From: Desulfuromusa kysingii
GTDB lineage: Bacteria; Desulfobacterota; Desulfuromonadia; Desulfuromonadales; Geopsychrobacteraceae
Reading direction: 5' to 3'
DNA: 64,000 nt
Assembly (NCBI RefSeq): GCF_900107645.1
Contig: NZ_FNQN01000004.1
Span: forward strand, 286,321 to 350,320
Below are positions 26,251-35,143 of the stretch, piece after piece. Below the pieces are notes generated by a model. The model made no database searches and was not told the DNA's origin. It saw only the letters and a program-made list of their open reading frames with translations. Each line of letters begins with the position of its first letter. Positions within the stretch are counted from its first letter, which is position 1. The translations under genes and the position numbers were made by a program.

Positions 26251-27231
26251 TCAGCCACCGACACTGACCATTTGTAACGAAGGATTTACCGAATCCCCCC
26301 AGTGAATATGGTGCTTCTCCGGTTTAAGTAGGACGTTTTCGATCATGGCCTGCTTCAATCCATAGAGGTCTCCCGCAGCAAGGTAAGGCTTTAAATCCGT
26401 TTCTTCTTCATTGAAGAGGCAATTCTTCATCCCACCCGTTGACGTGATACGAATTCGATTACAAGAGCTACAGAAGGGACATGACATTGCCGAGATAACT
26501 CCGATCCGCCCCTTTCCGCCGACTAACTTGTAATCCTGAGAGGGACCTGAAAGCTCGTTGTTGTTTAATTTTTCGAGCAAATATTGCTTGCTGATGGTTT
26601 GATAGATCTCGTCGGCACTGACTCCTTTAAGATTGGCATTACAGGGTGAACTCGGCATGAGCTCAATAAAACGAACACTCCAGTTGTAGTCGTTGGCCAA
26701 AGTGGCAAAATTGACAATTTCATGATCGTTGATACCACGCATTACCACGACGTTTAACTTGATCGGAATTCCGAGTGCATGAGCGTAACGGATGCCATCC
26801 AGCACCGGTTTGAGCTCCCCGGTCCTGGTAACGGTCGCAAAGGTATCAGGATCAAGGCTATCGACACTGACATTTAAACTGGTGAGTCCGATCTGCTGTA
26901 GTCGCGGCGCAGTTTGCAAGAGGTTGTGCCCATTTGTTGTCACGGCAAGATATTTCAGACCGGGGATGCTCTTAATCTCTGCCAGAAAATCAAGAATCCC
27001 TTTGCGTAATAAAGGCTCTCCCCCAGTCACGCGGATTTTTTCGACACCAAGTGAAACAGCGGTTTTTGCCAGTTGAAGCAACTCTTCAAAACTCAAGACT
27101 TCGCTGTGAGCCCGCTTCACAATTCCGCCTGCCGGCATACAGTATTGGCAACGGAAATTGCAACGATCCGTAACCGACAGGCGCAGATAATTAATTTTCC
27201 GGTGGCAACTGTCATACAAATAGGTTTTCAT
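26251..27231 (-). CDS. moaA: GTP 3',8-cyclase MoaA
   Basis: This 326-residue radical SAM enzyme carries out the first step of molybdopterin synthesis, rearranging GTP to 3',8-cyclo-GTP. The radical SAM cluster motif is in TDRCNFRCQYCMPAGG (about residues 21-36), TGGEPLLRKG follows at about 69, and the second Fe-S cluster is held by SCPFCSSCNRIR near residue 255 plus a downstream Cys in GGMKNCLFN. The C terminus ends SVGG, the double-Gly tail needed for catalysis. The gene overlaps the GNAT gene by four bases. Confidence 0.95.
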   Translation of the reverse strand: MKTYLYDSCHRKINYLRLSVTDRCNFRCQYCMPAGGIVKRAHSEVLSFEELLQLAKTAVSLGVEKIRVTGGEPLLRKGILDFLAEIKSIPGLKYLAVTTNGHNLLQTAPRLQQIGLTSLNVSVDSLDPDTFATVTRTGELKPVLDGIRYAHALGIPIKLNVVVMRGINDHEIVNFATLANDYNWSVRFIELMPSSPCNANLKGVSADEIYQTISKQYLLEKLNNNELSGPSQDYKLVGGKGRIGVISAMSCPFCSSCNRIRITSTGGMKNCLFNEEETDLKPYLAAGDLYGLKQAMIENVLLKPEKHHIHWGDSVNPSLQMVSVGG

Positions 27232-27746
27232 ACCAAAGACCTTCCTCTAGTAGGTTGAATGATGCGCATGGGAACAGGAATACAATCGGTCAAATCCGGG
27301 CAAAATTGGCACTCGCGGCAAAAGTCCTCATCAATCTGCTCCCAGCCTATGGGTGAAAATCCGAGAGCACGATAAAACCCCTCGGCGCTACCCCGGGCAA
27401 TGACCGTAATATCGTCAAAAATTGAGAGCAAATATTCCACTAGGAGTTTCCCGAGTCCTTGCCTTTGAAATCGTGTGGAAATAATAATCGGACGGATGTA
27501 AAACCTGTTGCCGACGCAATCCATCCGGGCAAAACCTGCCAGGCCGGCCGCTCCAGCATCAATCACCAGACACTGTTGATAGTCAAAAGAGCCGACCATA
27601 TCGTACTCTTCCATCAGGGCTTCAATCCCTCTGGCATCGTCTGGATTGGCCTGACGAACAGGCATCGAATCTTTTTGGTTTTGCGCTATTCTGCGGCTGA
27701 AATCTACTCCAGACGCTGCCCTCTTTATTGTCATTTCAGCTCTCAT
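27228..27746 (-). CDS. GNAT acetyltransferase with Cys-rich C-terminal tail
   Basis: This 172-residue protein has the GNAT acetyl-CoA fold: PVRQANPDDARGIEALM as the first strand and helix, and IISTRFQRQGLGKLLVEYLLS (QRQGLG as the acetyl-CoA loop). RALGFSPIGWEQIDE follows as the last part of the fold. After the fold comes CRECQFCPDLTDC, four Cys in 13 residues, which suggests metal or Fe-S binding. The first 27 residues are an extension before the family's usual start. The ATG at 27746 has GGAG six bases upstream. A shorter form from 27665 is possible. The acceptor is unknown. The gene is four bases overlapped with moaA. Confidence 0.78.
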   Translation of the reverse strand: MRAEMTIKRAASGVDFSRRIAQNQKDSMPVRQANPDDARGIEALMEEYDMVGSFDYQQCLVIDAGAAGLAGFARMDCVGNRFYIRPIIISTRFQRQGLGKLLVEYLLSIFDDITVIARGSAEGFYRALGFSPIGWEQIDEDFCRECQFCPDLTDCIPVPMRIIQPTRGRSLV

Positions 27747-27749
27747 AGA

Positions 27750-28304
27750 TTACTCCACACAAACCCCATACCTTTGTCGTTGCAGGCACAAAAGGGGTGA
27801 ATCACCGAACACAGATCCCTCCCAGGCATTCGAGAAAGAATCTTGATTCACCTGAGCATGAACAACTTGGCCGACAAACAGGGTGTGATCACCGATGCTT
27901 TTCTTGTCAATCAAGACACATTCCAAATACCCGAGTGCTTCAGTGAGAACGGGTGGACTGACAATTTTGGCTTGCTCGGTTTTCAGTTTTAAACAATCAA
28001 ACTTCTCCGTATCCACTCCACTATAATGACCGCAGAACTTCACTTTGCTTTGCATGGATTGCCCGAGAATGTTAACGACAAATTCACCCGATTCGACAAT
28101 CATTTGGTGAGAATATCGCTTCGGAGAAATGGCAATTCCAAGGCATGGCGGTTCATGCGACAGCGGTGTATGCCAAGCAACAGTCAATAGATTCCTCTTC
28201 CCTGAAAGCCCGCAGCAGGTCACCAAAATCGCCAAACGGGGATTCAACAAAGCCGACACATCGCGACCCACTACAGTTTTCATTTTTTTGTCAGGGCAAC
28301 TCAT
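27750..28304 (-). CDS. Flavin reductase-like FMN-binding protein
   Basis: The ATG at 28304 (184 residues) lies just after the stop of the ferredoxin-DUF169 gene. The protein matches the flavin reductase-like domain: LAILVTCCGLSGKRNLLTVAWHTPLSHEPPCLGIAISPKRYSHQMIVESGEFVVNI is the N-terminal FMN-binding part, with KFCGHYSGVDTEKF and LECVLIDKKSIGDHTLFVGQVV downstream. Members bind FMN and serve as reductases or as electron donors to partner enzymes. Here it may pass electrons to or from the Fe-S proteins of the cluster, but this is inference. Confidence 0.82.
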   Translation of the reverse strand: MSCPDKKMKTVVGRDVSALLNPRLAILVTCCGLSGKRNLLTVAWHTPLSHEPPCLGIAISPKRYSHQMIVESGEFVVNILGQSMQSKVKFCGHYSGVDTEKFDCLKLKTEQAKIVSPPVLTEALGYLECVLIDKKSIGDHTLFVGQVVHAQVNQDSFSNAWEGSVFGDSPLLCLQRQRYGVCVE

Positions 28305-28317
28305 AATTGTTTCTCGT

Positions 28318-29304
28318 TTACAAGTTAGGGGGCAGATACACTTTGTTACGCGAATCATGAATGGCTTTTTTTCCTAATTGCTTAAGCCCCATGATCAACT
28401 CAGGCATTTGTGCTTTCGGGATCCCCATGAACATCAGATCATCGCCGATATCAGAACTGGCACGACAACCGTAACAACCAAGTGAGATGTTGAACTTTCC
28501 CGTGGTATAAGGAATCAGGGTGGTCTCAACACATTGGGCGTTATAGCCGGAAACCTGAAAATTGAAGCGCTTACCTGAGTAAAAGGACGAAGACATGCAC
28601 AACCACATCAATTGCTCTGGCTGCGCGATCACGGCAATCACATCCGGCGTCCGTTGTGCCTCCTGAAGTGGAGACACCAAAGTTGCCCGAATGGAGCGGT
28701 TCGGCAAACGAGGACGTTCAGCAACCATCTGTTTGGCAGCGTCTATTGTCGCCAGTTTCTTGAACTGCAGGTAAATCTCACCGCTTGCAAGTTTGGGAGG
28801 AATCTCAGTCAAACCAAGAATATGGGTCCCATCGGGGCAAGCATGACACTGTGCCGGCATTAAAATTGATTTGCCCCGTCGTGCACTCATCAGAGCTTGA
28901 CAGTGACGCAGCTTGACCCGTGGTTGGGCAACATCGGGGAGTGGCTGCCCCTTGGGAATTAAGCTGATCGCAACCGGGTTCCAGCGTAGCCGCAGAATAT
29001 CCATCAGCACCCGATGCCATTCGGTGTACAATTCATGTTCTTCTAGCGGTAGAGGTGGCGCACAGGGTTCATCGCGATCCCGACTCTGGGTCTCCTCCGC
29101 TGATTCGACAATACGGATGGCATTGGTCGGGCATTGACCGACACAAGTATCGCAGGCCCAACAGGCCTCTTCCCGGGTCGCCTGCGCCTTCTTGGCCCCG
29201 GCAGAACGATCATCGGGAACAAGATCGAACACCTCGACCGGGCAGAAATCGACACAATAACCGCAACCGATACAACGACTCTGATCAATTTGAACTTCAG
29301 GCAT
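28318..29304 (-). CDS. Ferredoxin–DUF169 fusion protein
   Basis: I take the ATG at 29304 (AGGGAG upstream), giving 328 residues. The N terminus is a two-cluster ferredoxin: CIGCGYCVDFCP at about residue 11 and CWACDTCVGQCP at about 49. The rest is a DUF169 domain with several extra Cys (RHCQALMSARRGK, MPAQCHACPDG, SLGCYGCRASSDIGDDLMFMGI). DUF169 proteins are found in anaerobes and archaea near redox enzymes but no reaction is firmly assigned. It overlaps the DUF2064 gene by eight bases and precedes the flavin reductase gene, so an electron-transfer partnership is likely. Confidence 0.8.
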   Translation of the reverse strand: MPEVQIDQSRCIGCGYCVDFCPVEVFDLVPDDRSAGAKKAQATREEACWACDTCVGQCPTNAIRIVESAEETQSRDRDEPCAPPLPLEEHELYTEWHRVLMDILRLRWNPVAISLIPKGQPLPDVAQPRVKLRHCQALMSARRGKSILMPAQCHACPDGTHILGLTEIPPKLASGEIYLQFKKLATIDAAKQMVAERPRLPNRSIRATLVSPLQEAQRTPDVIAVIAQPEQLMWLCMSSSFYSGKRFNFQVSGYNAQCVETTLIPYTTGKFNISLGCYGCRASSDIGDDLMFMGIPKAQMPELIMGLKQLGKKAIHDSRNKVYLPPNL

Positions 29305-30151
29305 CGATTCTCTCCCTTGGGTCATGAAGATCGTTGGGCGGAGTGGTGATAGCGATCCCGTGGTCACGGACAAAATCGATTACACGATCGGGGACAACCA
29401 ATTCCGGCTGATTGTCATGACAAACCGCCATAGTCCTAATGATTGAAATTGAGTGGGCTAGATCCTCGACATCGTCGATATCAGCAACTGCGTCCAGTAA
29501 AGCGATAGGAACATCCCGTTCAATCGACTTCATCGTGTAGGCATCGAGGGCAGGAACACCATCAAGACTGTAATAAACACCTTCCGAATCCATTGGTGTG
29601 TGATGGCTATAACCGACCAGAGACACCCCGCAAGCCTGGCAAGGAGCCTGAACAAAACCACCTACGGGAGAGGTTTTGTCAAAATGTTCTAGCCACTCGA
29701 ACGCTTTAACCAGATGGGATGTTGGCATAGTTGGCATATCTCCACCAATCGCAACAACATTGTGATAACCAAGAGCGAATAATTGGTTGAATGCGTCGTC
29801 AAAATGTTGATCAAAGTTCTGGCCGCGATCATTGATAAAGTGGATTGGACCGGGCCACGGACCGTTCTCTTCAATGACCCTCTCAAGGACAGGTTGCTCG
29901 GAAGCCGGAGAGTTCGAAATAACAAGCTCGTAGCGATCAAGGCCTGCTCCCTCACCTGATCCTGATTTTTTATTGAGGACATTTAAGGCATAAAAAGACA
30001 GGTTGAGGACATCCAGTAGCGATGCCTGATAGAACTCGGCTGCCTGCTCTTCTGACAGAATTCCACCTCGCGCAATAGTCAGTCGTGTTTTGGTCAGTCC
30101 TGGAATTGGAGCTTTTGAAAAGATCAATAAAGCGTGTTTTTTTTCATTCAT
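29297..30151 (-). CDS. DUF2064 / TIGR04282-type glycosyltransferase-like protein
   Basis: This 284-residue protein shows the nucleotide-sugar transferase-like start LLIFSKAPIPGLTKTRLT (APxPGxxKTRL), RGQNFDQHFDDAF and the metal/nucleotide motif VVAIGGDMPTMP. The family is annotated either as nucleotidyl/glycosyl transferase or as DUF2064. Related genes are seen in other Mo-enzyme loci of Desulfovibrio-like bacteria. A C-terminal extension of about 50 residues follows the domain. Its real substrate in this cluster is not known. The gene starts 44 bases after enzyme A in transcription order. Confidence 0.75.
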   Translation of the reverse strand: MNEKKHALLIFSKAPIPGLTKTRLTIARGGILSEEQAAEFYQASLLDVLNLSFYALNVLNKKSGSGEGAGLDRYELVISNSPASEQPVLERVIEENGPWPGPIHFINDRGQNFDQHFDDAFNQLFALGYHNVVAIGGDMPTMPTSHLVKAFEWLEHFDKTSPVGGFVQAPCQACGVSLVGYSHHTPMDSEGVYYSLDGVPALDAYTMKSIERDVPIALLDAVADIDDVEDLAHSISIIRTMAVCHDNQPELVVPDRVIDFVRDHGIAITTPPNDLHDPRERIDA

Positions 30152-30195
30152 AAAACAATCTCCTTAAGGTGGTAATCATGAGTCGTTAGTAGATG

Positions 30196-32430
30196 TTAGG
30201 GATGACAACATTGTCTTAAAAGCAGAGTTTCTTCTTCATTTGCCGGAGACAAACGACAAGGCAAGCCGTTAAACTGCCACTGGCCTAATAACTTCTCGCA
30301 GTCGGTAAAATCGGCACCGATTAAGGCATTGATATTGGACAACCGGTAGCTTTGTGCAAAAGAAATTTCAACCAATTCAGGGTACCACCAGCCGTATTCA
30401 GCGCTCACAATGCCCGAGCACATCGCCGTCAGATGTAATTTGAACAAAGCTCGACCGCGTGAAGTTTCAAGCCAAATGACTTCCCCTTCAGTCAAGCCGA
30501 GTTCTCCAGCCGTTTCCGGACTTACTTCCAGCAATGGATATGGATGCTTGCGACGCATACTCTCGACATGGCGATAAGATGAGGCATAGTAAGGTTGAAA
30601 GCGGGCTCCACTGATCAGAATAAGTGGATATTCAAGGTCCTTCTTCGGCAACTCTCTGGGGCAAGGTAACGGGTCATAGCCGATCCGATCGAGCAATTGC
30701 GAATAGAGCTCAATTTTGCCACTTGGAGTCGCAAAACCGACGGCTTTACCAGATTCAGAATCCGTTTCGTCAAATCGCCGGCTGGCCGTTTGCGAACAAT
30801 AAATACCTGTCTCACTTAAGTCATGCCAGCTGGTCTGCAAAGGCTCCAAGGTGTAGTCCAGAGCTTCGTCAAAGGTCTCCCATGGCCAGAATTCCTCCTG
30901 CCCCAAGCGAACAGCGAGACCGCGCCAGAAGTCGTAATCGGTTCGGCGTTCATAATAAGGTGCGACAGCCCCTTGCCCGCCGTAAACAATATTTGCTGTT
31001 CCTGCGTTGGTTTGTTGTACTGATTTTTCAAGACCGCCGGCAATCGGCAATATATAATCAGCCAACAACGACGTAGGACTCTGGTAAAGCTCTAGAACAA
31101 CCAGCAGATCAAGGCTGCGCAGTGCTGATTCCACCTTAACGGAATCCGCCTGAGTGCTTAAGGGGTTACTCCCCATCACCACCATTGCCTTTACCGGATA
31201 CGGTCGATTGGTAATTATGGCATTCCAGAGTAAGTCGGGGTGGACTGAAGTCATGTAATTCTTCGGCAGTTTCCTTCCCTGTTTCAGTGTTTCCCGCTTC
31301 AACAACTCAAACCCGGCATCGGTCTGGAGTAACAGATTCTTGCTACCCAATTTCTTCTGCCATTGTTGCGCCGGCAGCGCTTCGTTCATCTCAAGATCAG
31401 CTTCGGCAATAAAATTAGGCATTTCCGCCAAGTGAGAAGCTCCTGACAGACCAATATTTCCAGTCAGCGCACGCAAACATGCAATAGCCCGGTGGGTGGC
31501 GATACTGTTCTCTCCGATCTGGTCTATCCCTCGCCCTGAGAGGATGGAAGACGCCTTCCCAGTGGCGTACAGTTGCGCAGTTAAGCGGATCTGTTCGACG
31601 TCCAGGCCGGTGATTTCAGCGACATAATCAGGTGGATATGCTTTAGCCTGTTCAGCTAGTTCTGCGTAGCCTGAGCACCAGCGTTCGACAAAATCATGAT
31701 CGACCCAATCTTCAGCGATAATCACGTGGATCAGACCAAGAGCCAAAACAGCATCAGTGCAAGGCTTTAATGCCAACCAGAAATGGGATTTTTCTGCGGT
31801 TCGGGTTTTGCGCGGATCGACAACAATCAGCTTTCCGCCGCTGCGCACGAAATTAAGGATGGTCGTCCAGAACAAGGAGTTGTCTGATTCTGCCGGGTTC
31901 ATTCCCCAAACAATGGCACATTGAGTGGACTCAGGATCCAACTCATTTTCCAGCGGCCAACCGAAAGTTAAGCTGTTGATCCAGATCGCTGGATTCCAGC
32001 AGATCTGGCCAATCCCTAAATTATTGGGGCTACCGAACAAGTTGAGAAAACGATGCAGCGGCCAGTATACGGAATGAGGTCCGCCGATGCTGGTCGCTAA
32101 AGTCTCAGCACCAAAATCTTCCTTTAACTTGGTCAAGCGTGCTGCTATATCGTCCAACGCATCACCCCAGGAGACCCGTTCCCATTCTCCAGAGCCGCGC
32201 TCACCCACCCTTTTCAACGGATAGTTCATACGCTGAGGATGATCTAACAGCTCCATGTTATGCGCACAACGTTGGCAGGAAAGAACTATTTTCTCATTAT
32301 AGGGATAGCGGCTGGGATCGGGCTTAATGGCAACAACCCGTCCGTTGGCTACTTGTGCGAGCAATCCGCACAGGTAACCACATAAACGACAGTTTGTTTT
32401 TACCCATTGTTGTTTTTCGAAGCCGTTCAT
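30196..32430 (-). CDS. Mo/W-bis-MGD oxidoreductase A (DMSO reductase family)
   Basis: This 744-residue catalytic subunit has the [4Fe-4S] motif CRLCGYLC plus a later Cys in LSCQRC, and the standard family segments MNYPLKRVGERGSGEWERVSWGDALDDI, KLIVVDPRKTRTAEKSHFWLALKPCTDAVLALG and GRGIDQIGENS. C-terminal EWGW-like and SPETAGELGLTEGEVIWLETSRGRA segments form the cofactor-binding lid. A Cys in GQICWNPAIW (about residue 145) lies where acetylene hydratase has its tungsten-ligating Cys141, if my alignment from memory is right. There is no twin-arginine leader, so the enzyme is cytoplasmic unless escorted. No ferredoxin or membrane subunit gene is directly beside it; it may share enzyme B's. The substrate is unknown. 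Confidence 0.88.
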   Translation of the reverse strand: MNGFEKQQWVKTNCRLCGYLCGLLAQVANGRVVAIKPDPSRYPYNEKIVLSCQRCAHNMELLDHPQRMNYPLKRVGERGSGEWERVSWGDALDDIAARLTKLKEDFGAETLATSIGGPHSVYWPLHRFLNLFGSPNNLGIGQICWNPAIWINSLTFGWPLENELDPESTQCAIVWGMNPAESDNSLFWTTILNFVRSGGKLIVVDPRKTRTAEKSHFWLALKPCTDAVLALGLIHVIIAEDWVDHDFVERWCSGYAELAEQAKAYPPDYVAEITGLDVEQIRLTAQLYATGKASSILSGRGIDQIGENSIATHRAIACLRALTGNIGLSGASHLAEMPNFIAEADLEMNEALPAQQWQKKLGSKNLLLQTDAGFELLKRETLKQGRKLPKNYMTSVHPDLLWNAIITNRPYPVKAMVVMGSNPLSTQADSVKVESALRSLDLLVVLELYQSPTSLLADYILPIAGGLEKSVQQTNAGTANIVYGGQGAVAPYYERRTDYDFWRGLAVRLGQEEFWPWETFDEALDYTLEPLQTSWHDLSETGIYCSQTASRRFDETDSESGKAVGFATPSGKIELYSQLLDRIGYDPLPCPRELPKKDLEYPLILISGARFQPYYASSYRHVESMRRKHPYPLLEVSPETAGELGLTEGEVIWLETSRGRALFKLHLTAMCSGIVSAEYGWWYPELVEISFAQSYRLSNINALIGADFTDCEKLLGQWQFNGLPCRLSPANEEETLLLRQCCHP

Positions 32431-32643
32431 GCTTCCACCTTACACACTTTCTGATGCTTCATTACCCAACATGCAAATTTCGCATATCGCTAAACATGCA
32501 TTATTTTTGACCATCTATGGGCATAGAGCATGTCACTTAATTTAACAATTTTAATTGTTTGTATTTTCAAAACCTGACAGCGACGTTTTCTTCACTCGGT
32601 TGCAAAAATTCTTTTGTGCCTTTTCTAAAAACACTGCCTCTTT
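32431..32643. promoter_or_regulatory. 213-base A/T-rich gap between enzyme A and the radical SAM gene
   Basis: This is the longest gap inside the minus-strand cluster. It contains a palindrome AACAATT-TT-AATTGTT at 32544-32559 and an imperfect repeat of ATGC/GCAT around 32470-32500. It could hold a promoter for enzyme A onward. I found no -24/-12 sigma-54 match with correct spacing here, unlike at 40125-40140. Confidence 0.4.
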
Positions 32644-33966
32644 TCAACACTTCGCTGCGAATTGTTTTTCCTTAAAAATCCAAGGCTGATAAAGTCTTTC
32701 ACCAGCTCTGTTACTCAACTGATAAGCGCAAAATGGTATCAAGCGACCTTCATCTGTAGCGACAACCATACTGCACTCTTTAAGCCGACCTAAATCGATC
32801 GTATTAGCATCCATGTAACTCATAATGATAAGCGACAAGCCTGCAGCGTATGTTTCATTTCTTTTAGCCAGGATATCGGCAAAGATCGACCCTTGCGGGC
32901 TGCTCGGATCAAAAGATTGTTCATATTCATCCCGACTGATAAGCTTGGTCGCGGGAACAAAATGATTTCGGTCCCAGATCAGCTGAGTTCCACATGAACA
33001 CAAGGGGTGTGAACAGCCAAGCGGCCACATGTCATGGATTCCAATCAAACCGTCTGTCTGATCATTCAGCTTGAAGATGACGTCTCCCATGGTTAAGCCA
33101 CGCGGGGTTTCCACGTCGAAACGGCCCGAACTAAATGCCGGTTGCAGAGCCACTCCCGTAACCACATCAATATTATTGAGAGCAAAATCAACAACCTTGC
33201 CAATCTGGTCATCGTTGACTCCTTCAATGATAGTCATCGCTAACACGACAGGCAGACCGACAGCACGACAGTTAGCGATTGCCTGCAATTTGTCAGCATG
33301 TATATTCTGACCACGCGTCGCTTGATAAATCCTGTCGTCAAGACCGTCAAACTGCATATAGATACCGCTAACTCCCGCATCTTTAAGATCTTTCAGCAAC
33401 TCAGGATTACGCGATATAACCAATCCGTTGGTGTTAACCTCAATCGATTTAAAACCAATTCTGCGTCCGAGCCTGACAATTTCAGCCAAGTCATGGCGCA
33501 CTGTCGGCTCTCCTCCGGTAATTTGGATACTGGTAGAGCCCCCCGAACGGGCAAATATTTTATGGAAGATAGCTGACAGCTCATCGAGGGTGGGATCTTC
33601 ACCAATATTTTCTGCCGACATAAAGCAGACCGGACAGCGCATGTTGCAGCGTTGGGTTACTTCCAGTTCAATCAGAGTTGCACTGCCCATGTGTCGATCA
33701 CAGGGACCACAGTTATGCGGGCAAGCGCTGTCAGCAAGGGTGTGAACAGCCATTTCTTTATGATTCAAGCGAAAATCTCGCATCCATCGATAATGATCGG
33801 CATCTGGCCACAGGTAGATCATTTGACTCCCGTGTTCAGCACAGTTTTTACGCATATAAACGGCGTTATCATTAACTATGATTTGTGCTTCGATCTGTTT
33901 CATACAGAAACTACAAAGACTTAAAGTACGGCCAATAATGCTGGTGTGTTCCGGATGTGTCATCAT
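32644..33966 (-). CDS. Radical SAM protein, TrsS / Tes-like
   Basis: This 440-residue protein has a Cys-rich N-terminal section before the radical SAM core (SLCSFCMKQIEAQI, MRKNCAEHG, then CPHNCGPCDRH). The core motif is TQRCNMRCPVCFMS (CxxxCxxC), followed by ITGGEPTVRHDL and EVNTNGLVI. Later Cys (GCSHPLCSCGTQL) may hold a further cluster. The arrangement of Cys-rich head plus radical SAM core is shared with the TrsS and MJ0619/Tes-type proteins, some of which act on lipids. Whether this one modifies a lipid, cofactor or protein is unknown. It overlaps the CCG protein gene by four bases. Confidence 0.75.
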   Translation of the reverse strand: MMTHPEHTSIIGRTLSLCSFCMKQIEAQIIVNDNAVYMRKNCAEHGSQMIYLWPDADHYRWMRDFRLNHKEMAVHTLADSACPHNCGPCDRHMGSATLIELEVTQRCNMRCPVCFMSAENIGEDPTLDELSAIFHKIFARSGGSTSIQITGGEPTVRHDLAEIVRLGRRIGFKSIEVNTNGLVISRNPELLKDLKDAGVSGIYMQFDGLDDRIYQATRGQNIHADKLQAIANCRAVGLPVVLAMTIIEGVNDDQIGKVVDFALNNIDVVTGVALQPAFSSGRFDVETPRGLTMGDVIFKLNDQTDGLIGIHDMWPLGCSHPLCSCGTQLIWDRNHFVPATKLISRDEYEQSFDPSSPQGSIFADILAKRNETYAAGLSLIIMSYMDANTIDLGRLKECSMVVATDEGRLIPFCAYQLSNRAGERLYQPWIFKEKQFAAKC

Positions 33967-35129
33967 CGTTTCTCCACGTCTTTTTGATCCGCAACCTTGG
34001 CCGATTGAACACCATTCAAACGTTGCATATTATATGCACCCCATTCGCCTTCCCACATTTGCCGTGAGCGGAACGTGATATCGTCGTAGTTGACTGCTTC
34101 ATTAAAAACCAGTTCCAACAAATGAACGGCACGATTCTGTTCGCCCGAACGATTGAGGCGATGGCCACATGCCAAGCAGGTCGTGACACAGAGTTCAGCT
34201 CCGCTCGCATGCAGTTCTCCCATCCTAATTGAAGCGCGACGTTCACACATTTTTGGATCGACCAGAGAGACAATTCCACCGGAACCGCAACACAGCGTCT
34301 GCGCGCCATGATGTTCCATCTCCACCATGGGCCCCTGCAATAAAGAACGAAGGGTTTTCTGTGCTGCCTGATTGTTACGATCAGGGCATGAATCGTGAAC
34401 CGACACCAAACTCGGAACCGAAACCTGAACACCAGCTTTCTCAAGCAAGCTAAAGATCGAAACCACTTCAACAGAGCTAAAAAAATCACTAAATGTTCGA
34501 TGACAATTCGGGCAGGCCGTGACGATCCGTTTGATTCCGTCAGCTTCAAGTTGGGATGACAGCGCCCTCATCATCTGTTCGGCACGCGTGCTAAGACCAA
34601 GACTGCTTAACGGTTTACTACAACAAATGTCTGAAAAACCGATTTTCAACCCCTGATCTTCAAGCCACTGAAAAGACTTGCGCACCAATTCAGGAGAAAA
34701 ACTGGACAAGGAGCATCCGGGGATAAAAAGGGTGTCGCAATGGTCACGGAACAAATCATCATAGGAAATGGCATAGGTATCGCGGTAGAGAGTGAAATAG
34801 TTCCACTCACGATCAACTTGCATCGCCACTGATGCAGCTAGGTTCTTCTGCTGTTCCGGTTGATAAGTCAGGTATTCCCGGATTTGTTCCATGACCAGCG
34901 ATGGGTTGAGATTCAGAGGGCATTTATGACTACAAAGTCCGCACAGGGAACAGCGATACACGAGATCCAAAACCTCTTGCAACGGGTGATCACCTAAGAC
35001 CTGCCGGGCGATCTCTCCAATATGCATGGAGGCTTCACCAAGCATGAAACAATTGTGGCGGCATGCACCGCAACCATTGCATGCATCAGCGAATTGTTCA
35101 ATTTTTCTACGTGCAGACGCTTCGTTCAC
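33963..35129 (-). CDS. Fe-S protein with two CCG domains (HdrD/GlpC-like)
   Basis: This 388-residue protein has two ferredoxin motifs (CNGCGACRHNC near residue 17, CSLCGLCSHKCP near 60) and then two Cys-rich CCG repeats (CSLSSFSP...CCSKP...CPNCHRTF and DSCPDR...CCGSGGIVS...CLACGHRL), the pattern of HdrB/D, GlpC and LutA electron-transfer proteins. It probably passes electrons between a soluble carrier and the NrfD membrane subunit, or from enzymes A and B to the menaquinone pool. It lies 14 bases after NrfD. The C-terminal 40 residues are an extension rich in Arg and Asp. Confidence 0.85.
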   Translation of the reverse strand: MNEASARRKIEQFADACNGCGACRHNCFMLGEASMHIGEIARQVLGDHPLQEVLDLVYRCSLCGLCSHKCPLNLNPSLVMEQIREYLTYQPEQQKNLAASVAMQVDREWNYFTLYRDTYAISYDDLFRDHCDTLFIPGCSLSSFSPELVRKSFQWLEDQGLKIGFSDICCSKPLSSLGLSTRAEQMMRALSSQLEADGIKRIVTACPNCHRTFSDFFSSVEVVSIFSLLEKAGVQVSVPSLVSVHDSCPDRNNQAAQKTLRSLLQGPMVEMEHHGAQTLCCGSGGIVSLVDPKMCERRASIRMGELHASGAELCVTTCLACGHRLNRSGEQNRAVHLLELVFNEAVNYDDITFRSRQMWEGEWGAYNMQRLNGVQSAKVADQKDVEKR

Positions 35130-35143
35130 AATGCCCTCAATTC

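Noticed and set aside
32580..32630. GGCAC…TTTTTGC on the minus strand upstream of enzyme A
   Set aside because: Spacing between the GG and GC parts is several bases too long for sigma-54.
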